Of a DNA stretch of 64,000 nt, positions 48,783 to 58,959 are shown in pieces. The notes below the pieces were generated by a model, which saw nothing but the letters and a program-made list of their open reading frames with translations, was not told the origin of the DNA and did no database searches. Positions within the stretch are counted from its first letter, which is position 1, and every line of letters begins with the position of its first letter. Position numbers and translations under genes: made by a program. Source of the stretch: Immersiella caudata (taxonomy: Eukaryota > Ascomycota > Sordariomycetes > Sordariales > Lasiosphaeriaceae); contig JAULSU010000002.1 of assembly GCA_030512335.1 (NCBI GenBank), positions 2,046,001 through 2,110,000 on the forward strand. The letters run 5' to 3'.

Positions 48783-51629
48783 CTAATGCAAACGACTTTC
48801 CTCGCTCTCTTCTTCCCAGCCGTCTTCCTCGTCCTCATCCTCTAAGTCCTCCTCGTCAAAGGGCAGAGAATACTCGCCTTCTGCCTCCACATCAAAGGTC
48901 ATCAGATCCTCACTCTCAAGGTCCTCCAGATCACCTGCCCATTCCCTATGGACAGGGTGCTCCTTCTGGACAGGGTAATACAGACGATCAGTGTACCTGT
49001 CACCCCTCCAAACGATATTGGGCCTGCCTGCCCACAAGTCGTATATAAGAGGGCTCTTGTTTGGGTCGTATCCCACTTTGAGAGCCAACTCCCTGAGTAG
49101 GCTCTCTTTATCTTCCCTCGTCCTAGCCATGCCTCGAAGGAGGCCGACGATACCCAGTCGTTGGTGCCTCCTCCTTATTTGCGGGGGTCCTGTTGAGTCC
49201 AACACTTTCTGCAGCTTGAGCACAGTTTCGGGATCTGTGTCGATCATATGGTTGAGTCTAGCCTTGTAGAGCTCCCTCGTTAGGTACCGGTTTGTAAATT
49301 CGTCTCCGAACAGCTCAGCTCCCCAAGCATTGTTCACCTCATTTCTTAAGATTCGCAATATCAGATGCCGTCTCCCCTGTGCTCTCAACAGCGGTCTGAG
49401 GTGGGGCGGGCAAAAGCGGGCGAGGAAGCCTCGCACCTCGGCCAGGCAGGAAATGATTTCATCCCTCAGCAGGCCCTCATCCACGATGATGCCTTGGTCC
49501 CGCAGCGAGGCAAGAAGTCTGATACCATCTGAAAACTTGACTGGATATCGCTCGAACGCGTCAGGGTCCACAATAGATCGAAAGCCTCGCCGGATGATCT
49601 GGTTCTTTGTTGAAAGCTTCAGCATCAGCTGTATAGGGTGCCACGGGCTCTCGAAGCTGAGATCAGACGGTATGCTCTGGAAGTCATCCTCGCCTTCCTT
49701 CCGTGCGAGTCTTGGGACATCGGTTTTATGAACACGAACGCTCCCGGTACCAGAAAGTTGTTGGTTTTTGTAATGGGCTATCAAGTCCGACACGAGGTAC
49801 TTGACTTCTTCAAACCGCCCGTCGTTGACGAGGTGCGCCAGGATGATCCGGAATGCAGAAGAAGTGGGCGCGAGGTCGAAATAGAGCATCATGCTGAATA
49901 TGCAGGCGTAGTATTTCGAATCTACAGGCTCGAGGCGCTTCGATGGTGACATTGTCTGGACGATGCCCGAGGAGATAGCATGAACCGTGGATTCAAAAGG
50001 CTTGAAACGGCCGCTCGTCATGATATCCAGGACCCTAAGGACTCTTTCCTTATCATTCCGTCGCAGTGAAACTAAGAGCAGCTCGTTGGCTGCAGTCCTT
50101 CCTAGATCGGCTGTTGCGGCCAGCCGGATGGCTGCTGTAAGCTCTACCGGATTCTCAGGCGAGACGCTGGACTTGAGAAAATCCCGCTCAAGTCTTAGAT
50201 TGTCAAAAACCGTAGGGTGGACATCGGAGTGAAGTAGTTGTTTCAACATGTTTTCATTGTCGGACACGATCCAACGGTGAAGGGCTTGAGAATAGCTTGA
50301 GTCGCCGATGCCGATTCCCCCCTCCTTCAGTTGCTCCAGGCGTTGCCTCAACAGCTCACATTTTCTCTCTCGAAGCGCAAAGGCTCGGAATGTCAGAGGC
50401 CCGATAGTAGTCACCCTCAGGGCGGAGAGCGAGCTGATTGCAAAGTCAACAGACACCCAGCTGCTCATCAAAAACTTTGCTGCGGTGTTGTCGTTGTATG
50501 GGCTTTCTGGAATTCCAGGAATTAAGCGTTCCCCAGTCGTTTTGTTGAAAAGATCATAAATAGTCTGGGGGGTTTCAAGGTCGATACTGCGCTTAAGTTC
50601 CAGAGGAGTACCAAACTCCCCTTTACTGCCCAGCCCGGCAACCTCCAGTTCGCTCTCATGGAGATGGTCATCAGGATAGTACTCAAAAAGATATCTTATG
50701 AACGATCGCGAGGCAGAAGAGCTAGGCAGATCCCCGCAGGCGATAAAAAGCTCTCGCCAATCTCGAGCGGGGGCTGCGAGCGCTCTTGCGCTGAGATAGG
50801 GGATGATCTCATCATACATCTGACGGTGATGGCTCGTGAGGTAAATCGTCCTAAGGAGCTTTTGGTTCTCTTGTTGCCTATCGGCAATGAACCTCTTCAA
50901 AAGGTTGACGAGCCCCTCCGCATCAGGACCGAATTTTGGAGCAAGTCGAAGGTGCCATGTGAGGCCGTCCCTCCATCGATAGTTGCGCATGAAAGACGAT
51001 ATGACGGACATGTAAAACTCGGGCCACCGTACGCCGTGCCTATCATAGAGCCACTCTGCGTAGGCCCAGACGTTCTGCATCATGTCTTCATTGTGGGGTG
51101 CGGCGTTGAGTATCGCTTTCCAAAAGGCCCTCGCCGGCCCTTTTTTAACCGTGACCAAGCTTCCTCTTGCCAAAAGCCCTTCCATAACAGCGGCCGCGCC
51201 AGGAAAGCCCTCCCTCTGCATCCTGAAGTTGAGGATGCATAGCCATAGATGCACGTCGTTCCTATTGTCTGGATGGCCGACTAGCAGCTCCGTCGAGCCT
51301 GCATTGGCAACATCGGCCTCCAGGCTGAGCCTAGGCTGGTCGAGCCACAGAGACTTCCATTTCCCGTAATCGACATCGTCTAGGATATGCAGCCAATCCT
51401 GACGGGGAGGTGCTTCGTCGAGAGCGCGAAGTTCGGCTACGAGCGCAGCATCCGTGGCTATGGTGGATGTGGACTCTGTTCTAGTTTGATGGCGAGTGAC
51501 TGTGAGCACGTGAGCTCTGAAAAGGGCGCTGCGAGGCTGTAAATTGAGAGGGCCATATTGTCGAAGACGCAAAATCCTGTTTGGACAGGCCCGAATAAAC
51601 CGGCTCAATGAAGCGTTCACCATTCGCAT
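48783..51629 (-). CDS. putative mitochondrial helical-repeat (PPR-like) protein
   Basis: Intronless, 948 aa. I do not recognise a named gene. The first 55 residues are rich in Arg, Ser and Leu with no acidic residue until about residue 51 (MRMVNASLSRFIRACPNRILRLR), a strong mitochondrial presequence. The rest is helix-rich with tandem-repeat-like segments, for example WPEFYMSVISSFMRNYRWRDGLTW and KYYACIFSMMLYFDLAPTSSAFRIILAHLVNDGRFEEVKYLV. The latter looks like pentatricopeptide helices. The C-terminus carries a conserved-looking block (PLIYDLWAGRPNIVWRGDRYTDRL) and ends in an acidic tail rich in Glu and Asp. Fungal proteins of this shape often handle mitochondrial mRNA or translation, but that is inference. 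The alternative start is Met3 (51623). It is divergent from COX7A. Confidence 0.78.
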   Translation of the reverse strand: MRMVNASLSRFIRACPNRILRLRQYGPLNLQPRSALFRAHVLTVTRHQTRTESTSTIATDAALVAELRALDEAPPRQDWLHILDDVDYGKWKSLWLDQPRLSLEADVANAGSTELLVGHPDNRNDVHLWLCILNFRMQREGFPGAAAVMEGLLARGSLVTVKKGPARAFWKAILNAAPHNEDMMQNVWAYAEWLYDRHGVRWPEFYMSVISSFMRNYRWRDGLTWHLRLAPKFGPDAEGLVNLLKRFIADRQQENQKLLRTIYLTSHHRQMYDEIIPYLSARALAAPARDWRELFIACGDLPSSSASRSFIRYLFEYYPDDHLHESELEVAGLGSKGEFGTPLELKRSIDLETPQTIYDLFNKTTGERLIPGIPESPYNDNTAAKFLMSSWVSVDFAISSLSALRVTTIGPLTFRAFALRERKCELLRQRLEQLKEGGIGIGDSSYSQALHRWIVSDNENMLKQLLHSDVHPTVFDNLRLERDFLKSSVSPENPVELTAAIRLAATADLGRTAANELLLVSLRRNDKERVLRVLDIMTSGRFKPFESTVHAISSGIVQTMSPSKRLEPVDSKYYACIFSMMLYFDLAPTSSAFRIILAHLVNDGRFEEVKYLVSDLIAHYKNQQLSGTGSVRVHKTDVPRLARKEGEDDFQSIPSDLSFESPWHPIQLMLKLSTKNQIIRRGFRSIVDPDAFERYPVKFSDGIRLLASLRDQGIIVDEGLLRDEIISCLAEVRGFLARFCPPHLRPLLRAQGRRHLILRILRNEVNNAWGAELFGDEFTNRYLTRELYKARLNHMIDTDPETVLKLQKVLDSTGPPQIRRRHQRLGIVGLLRGMARTREDKESLLRELALKVGYDPNKSPLIYDLWAGRPNIVWRGDRYTDRLYYPVQKEHPVHREWAGDLEDLESEDLMTFDVEAEGEYSLPFDEEDLEDEDEEDGWEEESEESRLH

Positions 51630-52064
51630 GGTGTATTGTCGTGTGAAAAGCCAGTCATCCTAATGACCCCTGATATTCGGTCAAAGTTAGAACATTGCAG
51701 GAGCGTTTCTCTCCGGGTTTTAGTCGTTGATGCCATGCATACGCCCCGCGAGCAAGCTTCGCGTTCGAAAGTCGCGGCGAGCTTGGAGCTCACAAAAAAG
51801 TCCAGCTTCCACCTAATCCTGGGAGAGTGGGTCAGCAAACCAAAGCTTAGTCATGAGAGCATTGGCCAATCCGCCATTTAGCGAACAGCCGAGACAGGTG
51901 CAGAGCTCACCTCTTCGCATTCAAACGTCCACAGCTCTCTACCTCCCCGCAGCCATCACATCTGCAGCGACTTTACACACTAAAAATGGGGTGAGCATAT
52001 TCTCTATCTGCTCCTCACGCAACTCCGAAGCAGTCGAGCACCCGGGAGCACTTGCCGGCGTGCA
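51630..52064. promoter_or_regulatory. bidirectional promoter of two mitochondrial genes
   Basis: These 435 bp separate the presequence-bearing protein from COX7A. They must contain both promoters and the COX7A leader. A GGTGAGC donor-like site at 51989-51995 could open a 5' UTR intron. No motif is certain. Confidence 0.5.
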
Positions 52065-52448
52065 ATGGCTCTCCTGGCCAATCGTACGATCCCACTACTC
52101 CGCGGAGCAAAACTAACGACGTTCTCCTCCAGTCTCGTCGACGCAAAGAACAAGGTGCCGGAGCACCAGCGGATGTACCAGGCCGCATACCGCAACCACA
52201 CTCGTCTCTGGAAGATTGTGAGTCGAGATCAGGTCCGGGCATCGAGGGGAGGACTGGGCTGACGAAATGACGCAGAGCCCGCGAAGCAACATCATGATGA
52301 CCCCCTATCTTGTACTGATGTGGGGAACTTTCGGCGGTACGCTCTTCTATCTATCCTCGTGTGCGCAGAAATACTAACTCTTTCAGCATGCATGTACGGC
52401 ATGGGTCGCAAGGTGCTCGGCTACAACACCTGGTTCTCCAAGGAGTAA
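52065..52448 (+). CDS. cytochrome c oxidase subunit 7A
   Basis: Model: join(52065..52217,52276..52336,52387..52448), 91 aa. It is a small accessory subunit of respiratory complex IV in the inner mitochondrial membrane. VDAKNKVPEHQRMYQ matches the NKVPEKQ segment of COX7A. One membrane span (about 59-76, MMTPYLVLMWGTFGACMYG) precedes a short basic end VLGYNTWFSKE. The N-terminal 25 residues are basic and hydrophobic, fitting import. Introns are 58 and 50 nt and in phase. Length fits the family. The gene is too fragmented to stand out as a single open frame. Subunit naming differs between fungi, so I leave the symbol empty. Confidence 0.87.
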
Positions 52449-52794
52449 GTCGCACCACGCGGCTAGAGGGGCGGTGGCAGCAGCTGGTGGGCTTGCTGGT
52501 AGAAAGAGGACGACGTGTATGTGTATAGCACCATAGACAGCAAGGTGGCTGCTCGGGTTTGCGCCAGAAATCCAAGGCCCATCGGCCAGTCTTTCGTACT
52601 GCATGTAGATTACGGTTGATTATGGTTGACGCCAAATAGTTCCTATGCCAGTGAATAACGAGCTCCATCTAAAAGTACAACAAGTAGGTGGGCGCCTATG
52701 TGCTCAAAATCAAGCCTCTACGACTTGCGTTGAGGTGAACAGGGGTGGCTGTTCCTTCCATCATATCATGTCTACGTCGCAAGTTGGTTTAGTC
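52449..52794. other. convergent 3' gap COX7A/clathrin light chain
   Basis: These 346 bp hold two 3' UTRs. I see nothing else. Confidence 0.6.
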
Positions 52795-53613
52795 TCAGTA
52801 GCCTTCTGCGCCAGGGGCCTTTTCGTCCTTCCGCAGGCTGGTCAGGAGCTCACGGAAACGTTCCTTTCCAGAACCAGCAGCGCCACCCTTCGCGCCCTTG
52901 CCGCTCACGTCAACGAGCTTAGCAATGCGCTCCCAGCTCGTGCCTCCAGATGTGGTGTCCTCGCGGTTGGCGAGAAACTGCTCGGCCTCTTTTCGGGTTT
53001 GCGCAATGGTCTTCTCCTTCTTGTTGTTGTAGTTCTCGTAGAAATCATCAATGTTCTGCTGTGCCTCCTTGATCGTCTCCTCGCGCTGGGCAGCGAATTG
53101 CTCAGCTCGCTTCGCATTCCGGGCGTCTCGCTTTTCGCGCCATTCCTTGATGACCTCTGGCTCCAACTCCTCCTCTTCCTGGGCGTAGGCTGCGTAACCA
53201 GAGTTGTAGCTGACTGAGGGACCGGTGATTGTGCCGCCGGGGGCAACCCGCTGAGTTGGTGTCAGTAAATCATCTTCGCTACCCCTCGGCTATTGCCATA
53301 CCTCGTTGGTGGTTGCGATATCCGGAAACTGTGTCTCGAAAGCAGCACTCCCGCTGGTCGCACCCATACCGCCCCCCAAGAGGTCGTCGTCGCCCCCGAG
53401 GGCGCTGTCCTCAACTGATGCGAACTGGGCGGCGTCATCGCCAAGGAGTGCCCGTTCCCGCTTCAAGAAGCTATCTTCGGATAGCTCCCCAGCCGCCGTC
53501 GGGACCGCCGTCGGAGCTTGTGCGCAGAGTCAGTAACGGCCGGAACGATGTGCGATGCGAAAGTGCTTACCGCCCGTCTCGAAGTCCTCCAGCGCTGGGA
53601 ATCGGTCAGCCAT
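52795..53613 (-). CDS. CLC1: clathrin light chain
   Basis: Model: complement(join(52795..53250,53302..53516,53571..53613)), 237 aa. It is the regulatory subunit of clathrin triskelia, binding the heavy-chain hub. It starts MADRFPALEDFETG, and the acidic Asp/Gly-rich region (SALGGDDDLLGGG) precedes a conserved EEEELEPEVIKEWREKRD block at about 112-128. The latter opens the long charged helix that binds the heavy chain (to about 195; KRAEQFAAQREETIKEAQQN). The C-terminal part SWERIAKLVDVSG, RFRELLTSLRKDEKAPG is typical of fungal light chains. Introns of 54 and 51 nt are in phase. The gene is divergent from RTT103. Confidence 0.95.
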
Positions 53614-54276
53614 GGTGAAGCTGTGATTAGTTTGCGAGTTAAGAAACAGAAACTGCTAGAATGCCTCAAATCAAGAGAGGGGCAGAAGCTTGGTCGGTGT
53701 TGGCAGGGTGTTCGATGTGCGATGCTTCTTGGTCTTTAAAGCTGATCTTTGTTTCGTGGCTGCTGGCTGACACTGCCCGCCAACCCGGTGGGCCCTGCCC
53801 AGCTGTGGCACGGGCGCGCAGCATTCATCTATCCGCTCTCGATATGCAACAAAGGAAGCTCCAACCACCTTCACATTTAATTAGCTAACGTCGCCCAAAC
53901 AACTTTCCATCCTCCACCATCGTGACCATCGAATCAAACAAACAAAACATACCGCGCATCGTCGCTTCCCTGCATGCAATTCAGCAGCCGCAGTCTGGCA
54001 GCCTAGCATCCAAGTGACCTAATTGGGAACCTCGATTGCCCGGGCGTGAGACGGCGAGGTGGAATAGCTGAGGCGCACCTTCAATTATTCAAGGCCAAAA
54101 AGCCCTGGCCTGTTTAAGTCACAGCGCCGTAGATGAAATGAGCCCTTGAGTTGGGCTTCTCAAACGGCAATAAGAAACGCAACCACACAACATCTCTTCG
54201 ACAGGCATTTTAGGAAGAACGATTCAAACCAGTCTCACTACGCTCATTTTGTCAGCACACGCACCCCAGTCCCAAA
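53614..54276. promoter_or_regulatory. bidirectional CLC1/RTT103 promoter
   Basis: These 663 bp lie between divergent start codons. No gene and no clear motif were seen. Confidence 0.55.
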
Positions 54277-55674
54277 ATGGCGTACACGGATGATGCGGTG
54301 CGCTCCAAACTGTCGGCCCTCAATGAGAGCCACGATAGCATCGCAACAACAGCCCAATGGATCATGTTCCATCGGTAAGTGCAACCGAAAACACAAAGCC
54401 GTCATCCTTTTGCTCACGTCTCGCTTGTGCGTCGCATACTGATTGCTCCTGCCCAGGCGACATGCAGCTCAAACCGTCCACCTATGGCTGACGAAGCTGA
54501 AGGATCTACCTCCCCCTAAGAGGCTGAATATGATCTATCTTGCGAACGGTCAGTGCCCACTCATCTATTTTTTCCCTCTTCTTTTTTGAAGCTCTACGAT
54601 ATTAACGTTGGTCAATAACAGAGGTTACGCAGCAATCAAAAGCTCGCCACAAGGATGACTTTTTGCAAGCGTTTTCGCCGGTGATCGCGGACGCCACAGC
54701 GCTGGCATATAAGGGTGCTTCGACTGATATCCAAGCCAAGTTGCGCAGGGTCGTCGATGTGTGGAGAGAGCGCAACATCTTTGACCGCGAAGTCCAGGAG
54801 GTCATGGAGGGTCGCCTCGACGGTATGTGCATGTATGCCTCATCTACCATGGCCAAGCTGCTCACAATATGTCACAGAAATCGACAGGGCTCGCAGCTCC
54901 TCCAAGGTAGGCGGGTTTGGTGGTGCGATCTTCGGGTCAGCGGCAGCGGCTTCATCGGTACCGCCAGAGCTAACGCCAATCCTCACGTCGCTGCAAACCG
55001 TCACAAAGAGCGCGCCTGCGGCCAAGAACGCCATGAAAGCCGCCAACACGGAATACGAGAAGATCCAAGACCCTACTGCAGCCGGCTCACCCCCTGCCCT
55101 CCAAGCGGCACGGCTCACTGGAGTTCTCAAGAATCTAGCCAGAGCCGAGGGAGCTGTTACGGAGTGTATCAAGGCTCGGATGGAGCTGGTCACGGCATTG
55201 GAAAAGATCCTTGCTTCCAACCGAGAGGAGCTACGGACAGAGCAGGAAGAACTGCAGACACTCAACAACCGACTCGCAGACGCGGAGCGTAAGAAGAAGG
55301 AGGTCGAGCTGATCATTATCGGCGGCCTTCCTTCAAATGAGCCCCAGTCCGTCGGTGACCACAATTCAGGGAGTCCCATCACAGAGCCGGACAGACCGCA
55401 GGTTGAGGCACTTACTCCTCCGCATGTCCAGGACCACGACGAGTTGTACGACCGCTCGCCAGTACCCCGGAATGGAGAAGCACAAACGGTGACATTCTCA
55501 TCAGCCCCTGGGATCGAGATGCTTAGCAACCTTGCCTCCCATTATCAAGCGGTGCCTGTCAATGGGTCTTCTAAGAAGCGCAAGATTGACACCTCGAGTG
55601 ATTTTCCGGATCTTGGTGGAGACGATGGTATTGACGCGGACGTTGCCGAGATGTTGAAGGATAATAAGTCTTGA
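54277..55674 (+). CDS. RTT103: Rtt103-type RNA polymerase II CTD-interacting protein
   Basis: Model: join(54277..54374,54457..54548,54622..54822,54878..55674), 395 aa. Residues about 1-130 form a CID (RPR) domain: AVRSKLSALNESHDSIATTAQWI, HAAQTVHLWLTKLKDLPPPKRLNMIYLANE, then the HKDDFLQAF..IADATALAYKG block. CIDs bind phosphorylated RNA polymerase II CTD. Rtt103 binds Ser2-P and works with Rat1-Rai1 in transcription termination. A coiled coil at about 215-285 is followed by a Pro/Glu-rich linker, a basic KKRKID stretch (possible nuclear signal) and an acidic end. The layout matches Rtt103/RPRD1 rather than Pcf11 or Nrd1, since it has no RRM or zinc fingers. Three introns are in phase. Confidence 0.88.
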
Positions 55675-56583
55675 AAGATTCTTTTTTTCCGCTTTGCGGA
55701 TCAGGGAGCCTGACGAATTCCTCAGCACAGTAGAACTGTTTATTATATTGTAGAGTATTCTCTGCCGCCATGCGTGGGGTGTTTTAAGGGACTGGAAACG
55801 ACAAGTCTAAATCAGCGTCCTGTTCCCTGTGTAGTTTTCCAGCCAGCCGATAGGAGTTATCGGGTTCCAATGGAGACATTGAACAATTTGTTCCGTATTT
55901 CCATATTTCCGTGTGTACTCAGCTCAGAAGGCGCCCCTGAAGCGGTGTGTGAAGAGCGAGATGGTAGATCCCCGACAATCAGACCGTCAGATCATAACAA
56001 CCTCAAGGTACAAAGGCTCCAGCCAGAAGAAGGGACCATTGGGCCAGCACGCCAAGCGTTCGTAGCGCTGGGAAGCGGCGTCCTTCGATGTAGATAGGGC
56101 CTGCTTAAATGCAAATAATGCCTTTCAAAATGGAGATTAGGTATTTTAAGAAGTAACATATGGTGTTGATCTAGGCAGTCTGTTTCCGCACGGAGCATAT
56201 GGCCCCCCTCTTCTCGCCGGAGCCTACGTACCTTACCTTCGTCTCAACATGTTGCACTTTGGCGGCTCAAAACCAGGGCTTTGCTTGGATGCGAAGTGGA
56301 TGCGAAAGCACGTGCTCGGTGATGGATGACGGAATGCCGATGGAGCTTGGCCTAACTCGGCCTGGTCGCAAAATTGCCGACTGGGTTGCTCCGAGCTCGA
56401 AGCTCTTTCCGCGCTTTTTTCCCCGGCCCTGTGTCCTCCACCGAACCATGCAAGCGACACAGGGCATGGACAGCCGGAGACAACCATTTCACACTCCCGA
56501 CATGATACCCTCGCGGCGCGTGGACAACTCGAGATAGCGAGGACCTCGAAATCCCAGTCCACTCCATCAGGTTGTAACTCAAA
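55675..56583. other. RTT103 3' end and MDL1 promoter
   Basis: These 909 bp lie between two plus-strand genes. No coding or RNA gene was seen. Confidence 0.6.
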
Positions 56584-58959
56584 ATGGCAGTTACGGGAGC
56601 AGTCCGCCGCGCGGTGCTGCTCCCGCAACGCCGCATAACCGCCGCGATCGCATCTCCGGCCGCGCCGGCTTCCAGCTCCCGCCCACCAATTTTCCAGCCA
56701 TTGTCGAGCTTCCCTTCTTGTCCATGCCGCTCGCTGTCTTCAATTATACAGGGCCGACCTCCCGCGTCGATTTTGACCCTTCACGGTTCCCGGTCCGCTC
56801 TTCGCCCCTCCCCAGACCCTAGGTCGGTGGCGCCCATCAACATCCTCCGGGCCCTTTGGACTACACGGCCGGCATTACGAGAGATCAAGAAGGACAAAAA
56901 CGCTTTTGAGCTGAACACTGCGCAGGAGCAGGCGCAGGCGCGGGAGAAAGAGAGCAACCTGGAGGAGCTGGAGCATTTAAAGGCGCATGGATTCCAAAGA
57001 AGCGAAAAGGCCGCCAGGGCCGCGCACGTCAACATGAGCGCCCGCCTCTCAAAAGAGGGCAAGGGCAAAGAGGGAAAGGCGGGTTTCGGCGAGGTCTGGC
57101 GGTTGATCAAGATCGCGAGACCGGAAGTCAGATGGCTCGGTGCTGCATTTGTGTTGCTTCTGATCTCGTCGACCGTTACGATGTCGATCCCGTTTTCTGT
57201 GGGCCGGATTTTGGATCTTGCTACCAAGGAGGACTCGGAGGATGCTCGGCTGTTTGGATTCACGATGACACAGTTCTTTATCGGACTCGGCGTGTTTCTC
57301 ACCATTGGCGCGTCGGCAAACTTCGGGCGAATCATTCTCCTAAGGATTGTTGGCGAGCGTGTTGTGGCGCGCCTGCGGACGCAGCTGTACCGCCGTACCT
57401 ACGTGCAGGATGCCGAGTTCTTTGATGCCAACAGAGTCGGCGATCTGATCTCTCGGCTGAATTCGGATACTGTCATTGTTGGCAAAAGTATCACGCAGAA
57501 CGTTTCCGACGGTCTCCGATCTCTTGTCAGTGGCTCGGCCGGGTTCGTCGCTATGGCTTGGCTCAGCCCCAAGCTGACATCCATCATCCTCGTCATGGTG
57601 CCTCCTATCGCACTAGGCGCCTTCCTGTATGGACGTACCATCAGGAACTTGAGCAGGCAGATCCAGAAGAACGTAGGAACTCTGATGAAGATTGCGGAGG
57701 AGCGACTTGGAAACATCAAGACCAGCCAAGCGTTCGTGGGCGAGGTCCAAGAAATCCACCGATACAGCAGGCAGGTGAAGAAAATCTTCGCCCTGGGAAG
57801 GAGAGATGCCCTGATATCGGGAACCTTCTTCGCCTCGACGAGCTGGGCTGGAAACATGACTATCCTAGCCATGCTCATCGTTGGTGGGAATCTAGTCAAG
57901 TCCGGTGCGATGACCCTCGGCGATCTGACATCCTTCATGATGTACACGGTCTTCGCTGGATCCAGTTTGTTCGGAGTCAGCGGTTTCTACTCTGAGCTTA
58001 TGAAGGGTGTCGGCGCCGCCAGCCGCCTGTTTGAGCTTCAGGACAGGAAGCCTACCATCCCACAGACGGTTGGAACGAAGGTGACCTCAGCACAGGGCCC
58101 TATCAAGTTCTCGAACGTCACCTTCGCGTATCCAACAAGACCTGCGGTTACTATTTTCAACGGCCTCGACTTCGAAATACCGTCTGGCAGCAATGTGTGC
58201 ATCGTTGGGCCGTCAGGAGGCGGCAAGTCAACCGTTGCCTCCTTACTACTACGGTTTTATAACCCCACGTCGGGAACGATTACCATCAACGGCGTCGACA
58301 TCTCAAAGATGAACGTCAAGTCATTGCGACGACGCATCGGTATGGTAGCTCAGGAGCCGGTGTTGTTCTCGGGTACCGTGGCGGAGAATATCGCATACGG
58401 AAAACCGACCGCAACCCGTACCGAAATCATCATCGCTGCGCAGAAAGCCAACTGCGGATTCATCAGCGACTTCCCGGATGGTCTTGAAACCCAAGTTGGT
58501 GCTCGAGGCGCTCAGCTGTCTGGCGGTCAGAAGCAGCGTATCGCCATCGCGCGGGCGCTGCTAAAGGATCCTGATATCCTCCTGCTTGACGAAGCCACGT
58601 CCGCACTTGACGCCGAGTCGGAGACTCTAGTCAACTCAGCGCTGGCTGAGCTTCTCAAGGGACGCAGCACCACCATTTCCATTGCCCACAGGCTGTCCAC
58701 GATCAAACGATCCGAGAAGATCATCGTCCTCTCTAGTGACGGAACGGTGGCAGAAATCGGAAGCTACCCGGAACTGAGCTCCAACCCGCACAGCGCTTTC
58801 AGCAAGCTGATGGAGTGGCAGATGAGCGGAGGCGACGTGCCCCCGGATCACCGCCCTCCTGGAAGCTCACACATCACCGAAGTGGAGGAGATTGAGGAGG
58901 ATCTTGAGGAGGCTGACGAAGAGGACGAGGTTCCCACGGCCGCCGAGAAGGACAGGTGA
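56584..58959 (+). CDS. MDL1: mitochondrial ABC half-transporter, Mdl1 family
   Basis: Intronless, 791 aa. It is an ABCB-type half-transporter of the mitochondrial inner membrane (Mdl1/ABCB10 group). Yeast Mdl1 exports peptides made by m-AAA protease. Residues 1 to about 100 are Arg/Ser-rich with few acids, fitting a presequence. A charged spacer follows, then six membrane helices (about 180-465). The ATPase domain (about 505-745) has Walker A GPSGGGKST (542-550), Q-loop VAQEPVLF, signature LSGGQ (645-649), Walker B ILLLDE (665-670) and H-loop His702, so it should be active as a homodimer. The C-terminal 40 residues are strongly acidic (EEIEEDLEEADEEDE), unlike the short tail I recall for yeast Mdl1. 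Mdl2 and Atm1 are alternatives, and the motif context favours Mdl1. Confidence 0.92.
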   Translation: MAVTGAVRRAVLLPQRRITAAIASPAAPASSSRPPIFQPLSSFPSCPCRSLSSIIQGRPPASILTLHGSRSALRPSPDPRSVAPINILRALWTTRPALREIKKDKNAFELNTAQEQAQAREKESNLEELEHLKAHGFQRSEKAARAAHVNMSARLSKEGKGKEGKAGFGEVWRLIKIARPEVRWLGAAFVLLLISSTVTMSIPFSVGRILDLATKEDSEDARLFGFTMTQFFIGLGVFLTIGASANFGRIILLRIVGERVVARLRTQLYRRTYVQDAEFFDANRVGDLISRLNSDTVIVGKSITQNVSDGLRSLVSGSAGFVAMAWLSPKLTSIILVMVPPIALGAFLYGRTIRNLSRQIQKNVGTLMKIAEERLGNIKTSQAFVGEVQEIHRYSRQVKKIFALGRRDALISGTFFASTSWAGNMTILAMLIVGGNLVKSGAMTLGDLTSFMMYTVFAGSSLFGVSGFYSELMKGVGAASRLFELQDRKPTIPQTVGTKVTSAQGPIKFSNVTFAYPTRPAVTIFNGLDFEIPSGSNVCIVGPSGGGKSTVASLLLRFYNPTSGTITINGVDISKMNVKSLRRRIGMVAQEPVLFSGTVAENIAYGKPTATRTEIIIAAQKANCGFISDFPDGLETQVGARGAQLSGGQKQRIAIARALLKDPDILLLDEATSALDAESETLVNSALAELLKGRSTTISIAHRLSTIKRSEKIIVLSSDGTVAEIGSYPELSSNPHSAFSKLMEWQMSGGDVPPDHRPPGSSHITEVEEIEEDLEEADEEDEVPTAAEKDR

